Assembly (NCBI GenBank): GCA_026390165.1
Contig: JAPLGM010000018.1
Location: 1 to 64,000, forward strand
Reading direction: 5' to 3'
DNA length: 64,000 nt
DNA from: Campylobacterales bacterium
Lineage (GTDB): Bacteria > Campylobacterota > Campylobacteria > Campylobacterales > Sulfurimonadaceae
The notes beneath the pieces were generated by a model. The model ran no database searches. It was not told where the DNA came from and was given only the letters and a program-made list of their open reading frames with translations. Below are positions 44,331-53,390 of this stretch, one piece after another (within the stretch, counting starts at the first letter, position 1; the number at the start of each line of letters is the position of its first letter). A program made the position numbers and the translations under genes.

Positions 44331-45327
44331 TAATTTCTCCTCGTAAACGTTTCGCAGCTACTTCTGGAGCTACAGGATTGATCATCATGTGCGTACTCAC
44401 TTCAAATCCGCCATAGCGATAGATGCGAGGAATGATCCGAATCATAAGGCGGTGTGCTTCACCTCCATAACTATCATCGCTTAAGGGGGGAGTAGATACC
44501 GATAGATTGAATGAAAATCTCCCCAACTCTTTTTGAAATTTTTCTATTACCCGATAAAGTAATAGTGCCAAATCATCAATATGATTATCCCTTAGTGTAT
44601 CGATTTGACCAACACACTGTTGGGAACTAATCATCACCTCGAAGGGATAACTGCTGGCATACGGACAAAAAGCACTAAATTCTCCGCTACGCTCTATCAT
44701 CCGTACCCCTGATTCCTCTTCAGCACGTACAATTGCTTCCATTAATGCGTGATGATTATCCTCAAAATATTGACGTTTTTGACGATACAAACTTCGTTCC
44801 GTTTTAGGAATCATAGGGAGCCCTATGAGTTGTGTATGGCAATGGCTCATCGTCGAACCTGCATCATAACCTTCATTTTTAAAGAGAGATATAAAAACGA
44901 TTCGGCGATCACGTCGTAAATCTCCAACTCGCGCACGCAGTGTTTTGAGCCATAGTACCATCTCTTCGTGGCTCCACTCACCCATTGAGACGCTATGACG
45001 AGGGGTATCAATAATCACCTCGTGCGCCCCAAACCCCTCCCAATACTCGAAATTTCCGTCATGATGTGCATGGGGGGTTTCAATGGCTACTGCTTTATAG
45101 AGATTAGGGACAACACGCGTCTGCCACCCTTTTTGATTGGCAATTGTATCGGGTTTACGCATCGCAAGAATCTCTTTTGGGGTCATAAACTCATTTCCCT
45201 CACAAAAAGGGCAAATAGCTTTCTCTATTATTGGAGTCTCTACTGTCATAAAATCGGGACGATGAAGCCGCTCAGGGGCAATAATAACGTGTGTGTCACT
45301 CAAACGGTCATAACGGATTTCAGACAT
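44323..45327 (-). CDS. galT: GalT-family hexose-1-phosphate nucleotidylyltransferase
   Basis: A 334-residue protein starting MSEIRYDRLSDTHVII; the track start lies inside the preceding gene. The zinc-type CPFCEGNE motif, the AGSTMSHCHTQL active site and a C-terminal HRLMIRIIPR segment are present. The catalytic motif reads HCHTQ, not the HPHGQ of classical GalT. Relatives with altered motifs include ADP-glucose phosphorylases. In a glucan operon the enzyme may exchange glucose 1-phosphate with NDP-glucose, rather than support galactose use; no galK or galE is nearby. Confidence 0.82.
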   Translation of the reverse strand: MSEIRYDRLSDTHVIIAPERLHRPDFMTVETPIIEKAICPFCEGNEFMTPKEILAMRKPDTIANQKGWQTRVVPNLYKAVAIETPHAHHDGNFEYWEGFGAHEVIIDTPRHSVSMGEWSHEEMVLWLKTLRARVGDLRRDRRIVFISLFKNEGYDAGSTMSHCHTQLIGLPMIPKTERSLYRQKRQYFEDNHHALMEAIVRAEEESGVRMIERSGEFSAFCPYASSYPFEVMISSQQCVGQIDTLRDNHIDDLALLLYRVIEKFQKELGRFSFNLSVSTPPLSDDSYGGEAHRLMIRIIPRIYRYGGFEVSTHMMINPVAPEVAAKRLRGEIND

Positions 45328-47350
45328 TGGTGATCTCCAAGACACCATGAAGTTCAAGTGCCATCGTAAATTCAAAGGCAAAAGCGATACTGATCCCTTG
45401 GACACTTAGATCAAACCCTGATTCACTTTGAGAGAGGGTTTGGAGCTGAAAATAATGGACTGCACAAGGATGATCAAAACAAATAGTGATTTTTTTTCTC
45501 AAAACCGTATCAATTATCTCTAATGCCCCTACCGACTCTATACTCTGTAATTCTCCTAATAGCGTGCCATTAATACACAACGAATCATAATCAGAGAAGT
45601 GAAAGTTATGTTCCAAGACGTAGGTAAATACCCCATCTGCTTCACTTCTAATATGGATGGAAAACTCAACCCCATCGGAGTTAAAGGAAAAGCTTTTTTC
45701 CAAATGCGTGTTGATTTTTTCAGGGAGATAAATTCCTCCGTCGCGCATGAACGTGATACGTCCCTCCTCTTGCAATAATTCAAAAGGTTGATTGGCAAAA
45801 TCTCCATATTCACGGAACGTACAATGACGAAAATTTTCACTTGTAAAACTGCCGTCACTGATATGATCAATAAACGAGTTTTTTAAATACCAATCATAGA
45901 TAAGGGCATCCCGCAATGATTTGTCCACCTCTACCGATACGTGATGGATGGTATCAATCCCCTCCTCCATTGGAATACTTTTTTCCTCTTTGGGGGAAAA
46001 TAATTTTTGATGGTATGCCTCTTTGCGTCGTGTGAGAGTGTTTTGGTAGTTGAAACACTTCTCCCGCACATCCAGCTCCACTAACTGCCCCCCACAAGCG
46101 CAATCAAAACGCCATATCAATTCGGGGGTCACCGCTTTTATTTTCAGATATCCATCCAATTCATTCGTATCAGTTACGATAGCTGTTTTGGTACCATAAC
46201 GAATATTCTCGCACTCAATGAGGTACCGATACGCATTGTCACGCAAGTTGGGGAGGTAGAGCCCTCCGAACACCCCATGCCATAGGGGATCGTTGGTTTG
46301 AAGTTTGTAGAGAGGAGTTTGAAAATCTCCCTCAGTGGCGTGAAAAGTACGAGAGAGTTCAAGCATTCGCTTGTGCAACCGATTGCTCTCAGGGTATTTG
46401 ACGAAAAAGTTTTTCCAAATTCCCCCTTTGAGAAACTTCACCCCGTATGCTTCATACCGTTCTAACCCTATCTCATTTTTGAGGGTTTCCAGATGGAGGG
46501 CATCTTCTGCTCGCAGGCTCCACTCCCCCATCTCATAATAGGAAACATTAGGGAGATAAGCGATTCCACGAGGACGTGCGGATTTGAAATATTCACCATA
46601 ATGGCGCGTCTGAATCAATTCATCCGCCAAAACCTCTTGAACAAATCTTTCCAGCCACCCTTTCTCATAAACCCATGCATGCGTCCCTGGCCACATCCCA
46701 AATTTTTCCGCATCATCAAAAATAATTGCCGCTGAATCATTCTCACGGTTGTACAATTTGATAGCGTTAATGGCACTTTCAACATTTAGAAACGGCACGG
46801 CATAACGGAGGTTCTGACTTATAGGGAAAAGCCCCATTTCAACTCCCCCCTCCTCACTCATATAATAACCGTCTAACGTCTCGTGATCAAACCCTGCACA
46901 CTGAAAATGATAATCATCCATTACGGTATAGTGGATACCCGCTTTGTGTAAATCAGGGATAAGAGCCGATTCCCATACCCGCTCCGTAAGCCAGAGTCCT
47001 TGGGGGGTTTGGTCAAAATTTTTCTCGATAGAGGTGTTTAACCGCTGAATTTGTCCAACACGATCTTTTGAGGGGATGGCACTCAAAATAGGCTCATAAT
47101 ACCCTGCGCTGAAAAACTCAATCGTTCCATTCTTTGCCAATGCAACGATTTGTCCATACAACGACGGGCGTAACTTCTCGATTCGCTCCATCAACCAGCC
47201 ACTGCAATGGACAGAAAATCGAAATGACGGATAACGGCTCATCACCTCAAAAAAAGGTTCATAACAACTCGTAATAGCAAGCTCAATAACCCATTCGAAA
47301 TTATCAACGGGTTGATGCATATGGATACCAAATAACAGTGACGTTTTCAT
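45320..47350 (-). CDS. GH57 4-alpha-glucanotransferase-like enzyme
   Basis: The 676-residue protein has GH57 motifs: HMHQP near the start, the catalytic nucleophile Glu in GLWLTERVWE and general acid Asp in IFDDAEKFGMW. The C-terminal beta-sandwich domains match those of the Thermococcus-type glucanotransferases (DUF1925/1926-like). It likely moves maltosyl units between chains, replacing MalQ in this locus. It ends within the GalT-like gene start (8-bp overlap) and begins 8 bp after the other GH57 gene. Confidence 0.85.
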   Translation of the reverse strand: MKTSLLFGIHMHQPVDNFEWVIELAITSCYEPFFEVMSRYPSFRFSVHCSGWLMERIEKLRPSLYGQIVALAKNGTIEFFSAGYYEPILSAIPSKDRVGQIQRLNTSIEKNFDQTPQGLWLTERVWESALIPDLHKAGIHYTVMDDYHFQCAGFDHETLDGYYMSEEGGVEMGLFPISQNLRYAVPFLNVESAINAIKLYNRENDSAAIIFDDAEKFGMWPGTHAWVYEKGWLERFVQEVLADELIQTRHYGEYFKSARPRGIAYLPNVSYYEMGEWSLRAEDALHLETLKNEIGLERYEAYGVKFLKGGIWKNFFVKYPESNRLHKRMLELSRTFHATEGDFQTPLYKLQTNDPLWHGVFGGLYLPNLRDNAYRYLIECENIRYGTKTAIVTDTNELDGYLKIKAVTPELIWRFDCACGGQLVELDVREKCFNYQNTLTRRKEAYHQKLFSPKEEKSIPMEEGIDTIHHVSVEVDKSLRDALIYDWYLKNSFIDHISDGSFTSENFRHCTFREYGDFANQPFELLQEEGRITFMRDGGIYLPEKINTHLEKSFSFNSDGVEFSIHIRSEADGVFTYVLEHNFHFSDYDSLCINGTLLGELQSIESVGALEIIDTVLRKKITICFDHPCAVHYFQLQTLSQSESGFDLSVQGISIAFAFEFTMALELHGVLEITNV

Positions 47351-47358
47351 AAGTTCTC

Positions 47359-49362
47359 CTAAATAAACCAGTTAGTACCAAATGTTTCGTCAAACTCAAC
47401 CAAAAGATATCCGTTCCCCGGTAATGACTGGATAGTTTGATCATCTTGACGTAATTTAAATCGAAGATGGATGGTGGTATTCGTCTTAAAATATGCACGT
47501 GAAAAGGAAAATTCCAAACGATTTCCCAAAACTACAGGGGTTATAGAGAACTGCTCTCGCATCTCTTCAATCATCACAACAACCACTAAAGGATCTTCCA
47601 AAGAGGTAAAATCTCCTTCAAACGCGACATAAAATGACGTATCATCGAATCCATAATAAAGGATTTCAACCACGCCACCTCCTTTGTCCATCGTCGAGAA
47701 CATCAACCGCTCGTCGATCATACCCGCCCCAATCCAACTGAAAAACGCCCCTCTTTTCTCACCAATTTGTGGATATATTTTACTACGGGGCTTCGTCCAA
47801 AAAGGCTTGGATATTTCCAGTATTAGTATTGAGTCAAAAAGGGTAGAGGGGATATCCAAATTTAACAAACGATAAATTTCAATAAGATGTTCTCGAAACA
47901 ACAAATCAAACTCTGCCGCATAATCAGTTCTGTGATCTTCTCCATACCACCAAAACCAATCACTGCACTCTGAAGCTAAAAAATGGTAGGTTATCTTCTC
48001 TCTTACCTCTTTGGTTATTGCACCTTGATAGTTTTGGACATCCCTGCGCGTCTGAAAAATAAGTTCCCATGCACGATTCTTTTCAATGTCTCCTACCCAT
48101 GTATCGAATGTCCCGTGTATCCAACTTCCCGGGGAGAGATGTTCCAGCGGCGTATTATCGTGACGGTTAGCTACTTCATCCATCGTTACCGTGGTACACC
48201 ATGATGCATTACTCAATAATCCATACACACCATTAAAGAACTCTAACCCGTTATTGGGGTAAAACTCCCATGCGTTCTCTCCGTCAACAATGACAAAAAC
48301 CGTCGGATCCTTCTCATTGTTCACTATATGTTTAAGTTTCTTTATCAAATCTTCGCTCGCATCGGTACCGCTAAGACGGCCGTACTCAAATCCAATTAGG
48401 TCACTGAGATTATGATCCCGAAAACCAATCGTTACCCCATCAAATGTATAGGGCTTATAGCGTAACGAGGTGTCATCATTCTGGAGCGATTTGTATAAAA
48501 TAGCCTCATCGGTGGCAATCCATTGTATGGCGTGCTCTTTATAAATTTTGACACTCTTCTCATCTACTGCCCCCTCCGCTGGCCAAAAACCGTTTGGTTT
48601 ACGTCCAAAAGTCCTCTCATACAGCGCGATGGAACGCTCGACATGCTCCTGCGCATCTGCATAAAGAGAGTGTGCACCTATGGGTAAAGGGGTTGCTTCA
48701 TTGGCACGTTTACCGTTTTCCATATCAAGGAGCAATGGGAGTATTGGATGAAAATAGGGGGTGGTCGAAATAGAGATAACCCCTTTTTCTTGAAGTTCTT
48801 TGTAAAAAGGGAGAATCTCTTGAACGAAGCCACTTAATGTTTCTAATAAGAGGTGTTTCTCTTCTTGTATATACCCCTTTTCTTTTTGTAATAAAATGTT
48901 GACATAAGGGTTATGCACACGTAAATAATTTCCACACCAACCAAGAAGAAAGAGCACTTCCAAATCAATTAGCTCCTCATCGGTGAAGCTCGTTTGGTAA
49001 TACAGTTCACCATACCGCTTCAAAGGGCGTACCATCGTCTCATATTGCATACCCGTGAAAAGTTTGATCAACCACGCCCGCTGTGTACTCTGTAACGTAG
49101 AGGGGTGTTGCGCCCAAAGGGAGAGAAAATAGTCGTATTTCAACGGTTCTCGATAAAGTTGCAACTGTTCGATCAATGAGGCACTGAGATTAAAGGTCGC
49201 TTTGAGTCCTCTATGCTCACTCAAAAGCCATGGCATCTCGTAATAATCTTTGATCGCGTGCAAGAATACCCACGGCATACGCATCACCCCATCACTCCCT
49301 CGATAATCCGGTTGGTGCATATGCCAAAAAAAACAAAGATTAAGCGAGGGAGTATTGGTCAT
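47359..49362 (-). CDS. GH57 alpha-amylase/amylopullulanase-like enzyme
   Basis: About 667 residues. Motifs are FFWHMHQPDY, the nucleophile region FWPAEGAVDE, and the acid DGENAWEFY. Length and the pre-barrel order fit GH57 amylases and amylopullulanases that act on internal alpha-1,4 or 1,6 bonds; the GTase-type C-terminal domain is not obvious. No signal peptide is seen, so it is intracellular and works on stored glucan. The ATG overlapping the preceding stop (ATGA) is preferred to the track GTG 12 bases upstream. Confidence 0.83.
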   Translation of the reverse strand: MTNTPSLNLCFFWHMHQPDYRGSDGVMRMPWVFLHAIKDYYEMPWLLSEHRGLKATFNLSASLIEQLQLYREPLKYDYFLSLWAQHPSTLQSTQRAWLIKLFTGMQYETMVRPLKRYGELYYQTSFTDEELIDLEVLFLLGWCGNYLRVHNPYVNILLQKEKGYIQEEKHLLLETLSGFVQEILPFYKELQEKGVISISTTPYFHPILPLLLDMENGKRANEATPLPIGAHSLYADAQEHVERSIALYERTFGRKPNGFWPAEGAVDEKSVKIYKEHAIQWIATDEAILYKSLQNDDTSLRYKPYTFDGVTIGFRDHNLSDLIGFEYGRLSGTDASEDLIKKLKHIVNNEKDPTVFVIVDGENAWEFYPNNGLEFFNGVYGLLSNASWCTTVTMDEVANRHDNTPLEHLSPGSWIHGTFDTWVGDIEKNRAWELIFQTRRDVQNYQGAITKEVREKITYHFLASECSDWFWWYGEDHRTDYAAEFDLLFREHLIEIYRLLNLDIPSTLFDSILILEISKPFWTKPRSKIYPQIGEKRGAFFSWIGAGMIDERLMFSTMDKGGGVVEILYYGFDDTSFYVAFEGDFTSLEDPLVVVVMIEEMREQFSITPVVLGNRLEFSFSRAYFKTNTTIHLRFKLRQDDQTIQSLPGNGYLLVEFDETFGTNWFI

Positions 49363-51866
49363 GATTTTGACCACTCCGTTATTTTATCGATGTAGTGTTG
49401 CGCGTATTTCTCTCCATTACTCTCTTGATTGGCTTGAATGGTAAGATTAAGATGGTCATTATATTGATCAGGAAGCATTAAGATCCAATCGGTATCGTTA
49501 AACCAAATTTTCACTCCATCGAGTGTTGACGATTTCTTTCCCTTTGAATCTTCGAGAAATTTGCGCATCATTTTCCCTTTGAGAGCTTGAGAACACGGGA
49601 TTTGATAGGTATGGTAGAAAAAGTGGGGTAAATCGGCAATGAGCTTGGAAAGCTTGGTATTATGATGGACAATCATCTCCAAAATTTTCAGCGCTGCATA
49701 CATTGAATCTCGGTGGGTTGCAAATTCGATAAATGCAAAGTTCCCCTCTCCTGTCGCCACCAAATCGTATTTCTTCATCTCTTCAGCTTTGAAGTTCGCG
49801 TATTGTCCCCGTTCTATTTCCAAATAGTCAAAAGAAACAATATCAGCAGCCCACGTCGGCAAGAAGACGCGTCGTATCTCCCCTTTTTCTTTTGCCTCCA
49901 TATTTAATAGAGTCATGACAACATGCAATGCAGTTTGTTTACTAAGAATCGTCCCCTCATCGCACATTATATCAAGCCGTTGACCGTGAGGATAGATCAT
50001 AAACCCAGCATCTAAACTGAGAGCTTTAATAACGGCACTCATATCCCCATGCGAACGTTTGACCAACGTATTAATGTTAGAGAGACGCTGTTCATCGGGA
50101 TAAGCGTTGAACATAATATTCTCCACTCCCAAATCATTTAATATCTCAGGAAAAATTTCGGATGCCATACCGTGCATCATATCCACCGCAACACGGCAAT
50201 CGAGGCATTTGAACCGATGCGATTCCAAAAGTGATTTTATCTCATTGGTGTAGCTTTTATACTCTTGCTTGTGATGAGAGGGATAAATCTGACCGATTCG
50301 TGAATAATCAACCCGTCTAAACGTCTCTTTAAAAAACGCTTTTTCGACCTTTTTCGCCATATCGGTATTGATCCGAATCCCTTCGTGATTGTAAAATGTG
50401 ATGACGGTACTGGTGGGATCATCAATTTTTTGGTGAAAGTGGACACCCGCCATATACTGTTCATGAAAAGAGAGGCTGCATCGCATCACCGCTGATGAAA
50501 TAGCATTGTAATCAAGAACATCTACCCCCGCTGAAAGCAATCCCCCCAAAAATGCCCGCTTGAGCATACGGGAACTTTTATCGTAGCTTCGTGATACCAC
50601 CACAGTAGAACCCACAGGAAGTTGTGCTCCGAACGCTTCGGCGAGTTTCGTTGCCATTTCACAAGAGAGCTCAACATTGGATTTTCCAATTACCATCCCA
50701 TCTTCAAAAATGGAGTTTTTATATCGGCTTCCTAAAATAACGCTGCGACTTACAATAGCCGCATCTTCGATCACTTTGTAGGGCCAAATAGTGACATCTT
50801 TTTCAACGGTTACCAACTGACCGATTTCACACCCCTCTGCCAAAATCATCCCTGATTTCGCGGTGACATTTTTTCCGATAGTGTTATTGCAACAGATAAC
50901 ACATCCATCCAATTTTGAATTGTTTCCAATGACCACATCATCCCAAATGACCGTGTTGCTTATTTTGGAGGAAGCGCCGATCACGACATTATCCCCGATG
51001 ACGACATTGTTGAGTTTTGCCCCTTTTTTAATCGTTACATTATTGCCGATCACGACAATACCCGTAATCTCAATGCGTTCATCGAAAAGATTGTCATCTT
51101 CACAAATCAGAACACCCTCAGGATATTTAATCGCTTCTCCCCCCATTTGAAATTTTATTTTTCCTGCGAGTATATCTTCGTAGACATCACGGTAGCTTTC
51201 AGGATTACCAACGTCACGCCAATAACCTGACGCGTATCCTGCCATCAACTTGATCCCCTGACGCATGAGGAGAGGAAAGAGATCTTTCGCAAAATCGAAA
51301 TTCTCATTTTTGGGGATATAGTCGAGGATTTCGGGTTCGATAATATAAATACCCGTATTGATCGTATCGCTAAACACTTCGCCCCAGCTTGGCTTTTCGA
51401 GAAATTTCTCGATCTCCCCCTCTTCGTTGGCAATAACAACCCCAAATTCAAGGGGATTTTCAACTGAGGTAAGGGTTATCGTGAGTTTGGAGTGTTTGCT
51501 AGCGTGATAATCAAAAATCTTTTGAAAATCAAAATCGGTCACCAAATCACCGCTGATAATGATGAAGTTTTCATCTCCAATAACCTCTTGGGCTTTTTTA
51601 ACGGCACCTGCTGTTCCGTAATCATCATCAGGGACAATATAGGTGATCGAAATACCCCAGTCGCTGCCGTCTTTAAAATACTCTTTAATCACATCAGGCT
51701 TGAAATAAAGCAAAATAATAAATTCTTTGATCCCCAAATCGCGTAAACTGACAATAGTATGCTCCATCATGGGACGATTCATAATAGGCAACATAGGCTT
51801 AGGAATAGAGTTAGTAAGTGGTTGTATTCGTGTCCCAAACCCTCCTGCCATAACGACTGCTTTCAT
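49359..51866 (-). CDS. Fused nucleotidyltransferase-LbH-phosphomannomutase-like protein
   Basis: An 835-residue protein. Residues 1-235 are an NTP-transferase (AGGFGTRIQPLT, KPMLPI, WRDVGNPESY). Residues 250-370 are hexapeptide left-handed beta-helix repeats (VVIGDNVVIG and similar). Residues 375-835 resemble phosphomannomutase/phosphoglucomutase. In the mutase part, the usual TASHN phosphoserine loop is replaced by FHQKIDDPTS and the DxDxDR loop by DAGFMIYPHGQRL, so it looks catalytically dead. The NTase half probably supplies NDP-glucose in place of a separate GlgC. Similar fusions occur in other phyla. It is the first gene of the glucan operon. Confidence 0.85.
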   Translation of the reverse strand: MKAVVMAGGFGTRIQPLTNSIPKPMLPIMNRPMMEHTIVSLRDLGIKEFIILLYFKPDVIKEYFKDGSDWGISITYIVPDDDYGTAGAVKKAQEVIGDENFIIISGDLVTDFDFQKIFDYHASKHSKLTITLTSVENPLEFGVVIANEEGEIEKFLEKPSWGEVFSDTINTGIYIIEPEILDYIPKNENFDFAKDLFPLLMRQGIKLMAGYASGYWRDVGNPESYRDVYEDILAGKIKFQMGGEAIKYPEGVLICEDDNLFDERIEITGIVVIGNNVTIKKGAKLNNVVIGDNVVIGASSKISNTVIWDDVVIGNNSKLDGCVICCNNTIGKNVTAKSGMILAEGCEIGQLVTVEKDVTIWPYKVIEDAAIVSRSVILGSRYKNSIFEDGMVIGKSNVELSCEMATKLAEAFGAQLPVGSTVVVSRSYDKSSRMLKRAFLGGLLSAGVDVLDYNAISSAVMRCSLSFHEQYMAGVHFHQKIDDPTSTVITFYNHEGIRINTDMAKKVEKAFFKETFRRVDYSRIGQIYPSHHKQEYKSYTNEIKSLLESHRFKCLDCRVAVDMMHGMASEIFPEILNDLGVENIMFNAYPDEQRLSNINTLVKRSHGDMSAVIKALSLDAGFMIYPHGQRLDIMCDEGTILSKQTALHVVMTLLNMEAKEKGEIRRVFLPTWAADIVSFDYLEIERGQYANFKAEEMKKYDLVATGEGNFAFIEFATHRDSMYAALKILEMIVHHNTKLSKLIADLPHFFYHTYQIPCSQALKGKMMRKFLEDSKGKKSSTLDGVKIWFNDTDWILMLPDQYNDHLNLTIQANQESNGEKYAQHYIDKITEWSKS

Positions 51867-51995
51867 TGTGCTCCTTCGTGAAAAAAGTTATTTTAGAATA
51901 ATATGATGATAACATACAATTTGTGTAATTCATGAAGTTATTATAAAATATCTATGATTATAATTAATGATTGATTCTATTTCGTTACATATTTA
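51867..51995 (-). promoter_or_regulatory. Probable promoter region of the glucan operon
   Basis: This AT-rich 129-bp gap holds AAGGAGCACA before the ATG and a TATAAT on the minus strand at 51940-51945. No strong -35 is visible at the expected spacing. The preceding operon ends at 51996, so this is the only obvious start for the eight-gene transcript. Confidence 0.4.
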
Positions 51996-53390
51996 TTACA
52001 CCCTATCCATAAACTGCTCGTGTATCGCGTTAAACTGATCGATATTCTCAAATACAAGATCAACAAGATGGGGATCAAACTGTTTTCCCCGTTGCTCTTT
52101 CAAATATTTCAAAACCTCTTCCAGCGTCCATGCAGACTTGTACACCCTCTTTGTTCTAAGGGCATCAAATACATCGGCAATGGCAGTAATTCGTCCAAAA
52201 ATATGTATTTCTTCCCCACGAAGCCCTTTTGGATAGCCCATCCCATCCCAACGCTCATGATGTTCGTATGCTACAATAGCAGCGGATTGAAGAAGAGGTC
52301 GGGGGGAGTTTTTGAAAAAGGACCAGCCGATATGCGCATGACCTTTCATAACCTCATACTCGTCCATCTCCAATTTAGCCGGTTTATTTAAAATAGCGTC
52401 AGGGATACCTATCTTTCCTATATCGTGCATTGGAGCTACTGCCCATAATAATTCGACTTCTTTGTCACTTAACCCGTACTCCTTACCCAATATTTTAGCG
52501 TATTCGGCAACACGGCGGACGTGATACGCGGTCTCTTTTGAACGGCTCTCCCCCACATACCCAAGCATCATCAGCAACTCTTTTTGATCGGCTACAATCT
52601 CATTTTTGAGTTCTACTATTTCGGTAATATTATTGCGAAGACTGATGTATTCGATAATCTCACCCTTGCTATCGAGAATCGGACTGACAATCGTATCCAC
52701 ATAATAGCTACTCCCATCTTTTTTGCGATTTTTAAGGATTCCATTCCAAATTTTCTTGGATTGGATTGTATTCCACATCTCCTCATACAATGAAGCTTGG
52801 ACATCCTCATGACGAACAATCTTATGTCCTTTTCCCATGAGCTCCTCGCGGGTATAACCGCTTATTTCACAAAATTTATCATTCGCATACGTAATACGCC
52901 CAAGGAGATCCGTTTTGGTGACGAAGCTGTTAATATCAACGATGTCACGGTATTGTTTTAGAAGCTCTTTATTTTCAGAGAGCTCCTCGGCAAGATTTCT
53001 TTGCGCCGTACGAAGTTTGAGCTGTGTCGCCACCCGCGCTAACAGTTCACGTCGTAAGAAGGGTTTAGAGATATAATCAACGGCACCCGCTTCAAATGCC
53101 GCTACAAGAGACTCTTCGTCGTTCTTGGCAGTCAAAAAGATGATGGGGATATCGGCATAGTGAGGATCACTCTGCAACCGTTTGCACGTCTCTAATCCAT
53201 CCATAATGGGCATCATCATATCCAGAAGAATCAGATCAATGGCATTCTTCTGTACCCGTTCTATCGCTTGTTCCCCATTCATTGCATAGAGTATTCGGCA
53301 CTCCACCGACTCTTTTAGAACATTAGAGACCACTTGAATATTCCGTGGTTCATCATCCACTACTAATATAATAGGTATACTCAACATCAT
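51996..53390 (-). CDS. Response regulator with PAS and HD-GYP domains
   Basis: A 464-residue protein: receiver (residues 1-125, LILLDMMMP, Lys in ISKPF), a PAS domain (VTKTDLLGRITYANDKF), and an HD-GYP phosphodiesterase with HDIGKIGIPD, GHAHIG, EHHERWDGMGYPKGLRGEEI. The HD and GYP residues are intact, so it can likely hydrolyse cyclic di-GMP. It overlaps the hybrid kinase gene by four bases and is probably its output. Confidence 0.92.
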   Translation of the reverse strand: MMLSIPIILVVDDEPRNIQVVSNVLKESVECRILYAMNGEQAIERVQKNAIDLILLDMMMPIMDGLETCKRLQSDPHYADIPIIFLTAKNDEESLVAAFEAGAVDYISKPFLRRELLARVATQLKLRTAQRNLAEELSENKELLKQYRDIVDINSFVTKTDLLGRITYANDKFCEISGYTREELMGKGHKIVRHEDVQASLYEEMWNTIQSKKIWNGILKNRKKDGSSYYVDTIVSPILDSKGEIIEYISLRNNITEIVELKNEIVADQKELLMMLGYVGESRSKETAYHVRRVAEYAKILGKEYGLSDKEVELLWAVAPMHDIGKIGIPDAILNKPAKLEMDEYEVMKGHAHIGWSFFKNSPRPLLQSAAIVAYEHHERWDGMGYPKGLRGEEIHIFGRITAIADVFDALRTKRVYKSAWTLEEVLKYLKEQRGKQFDPHLVDLVFENIDQFNAIHEQFMDRV

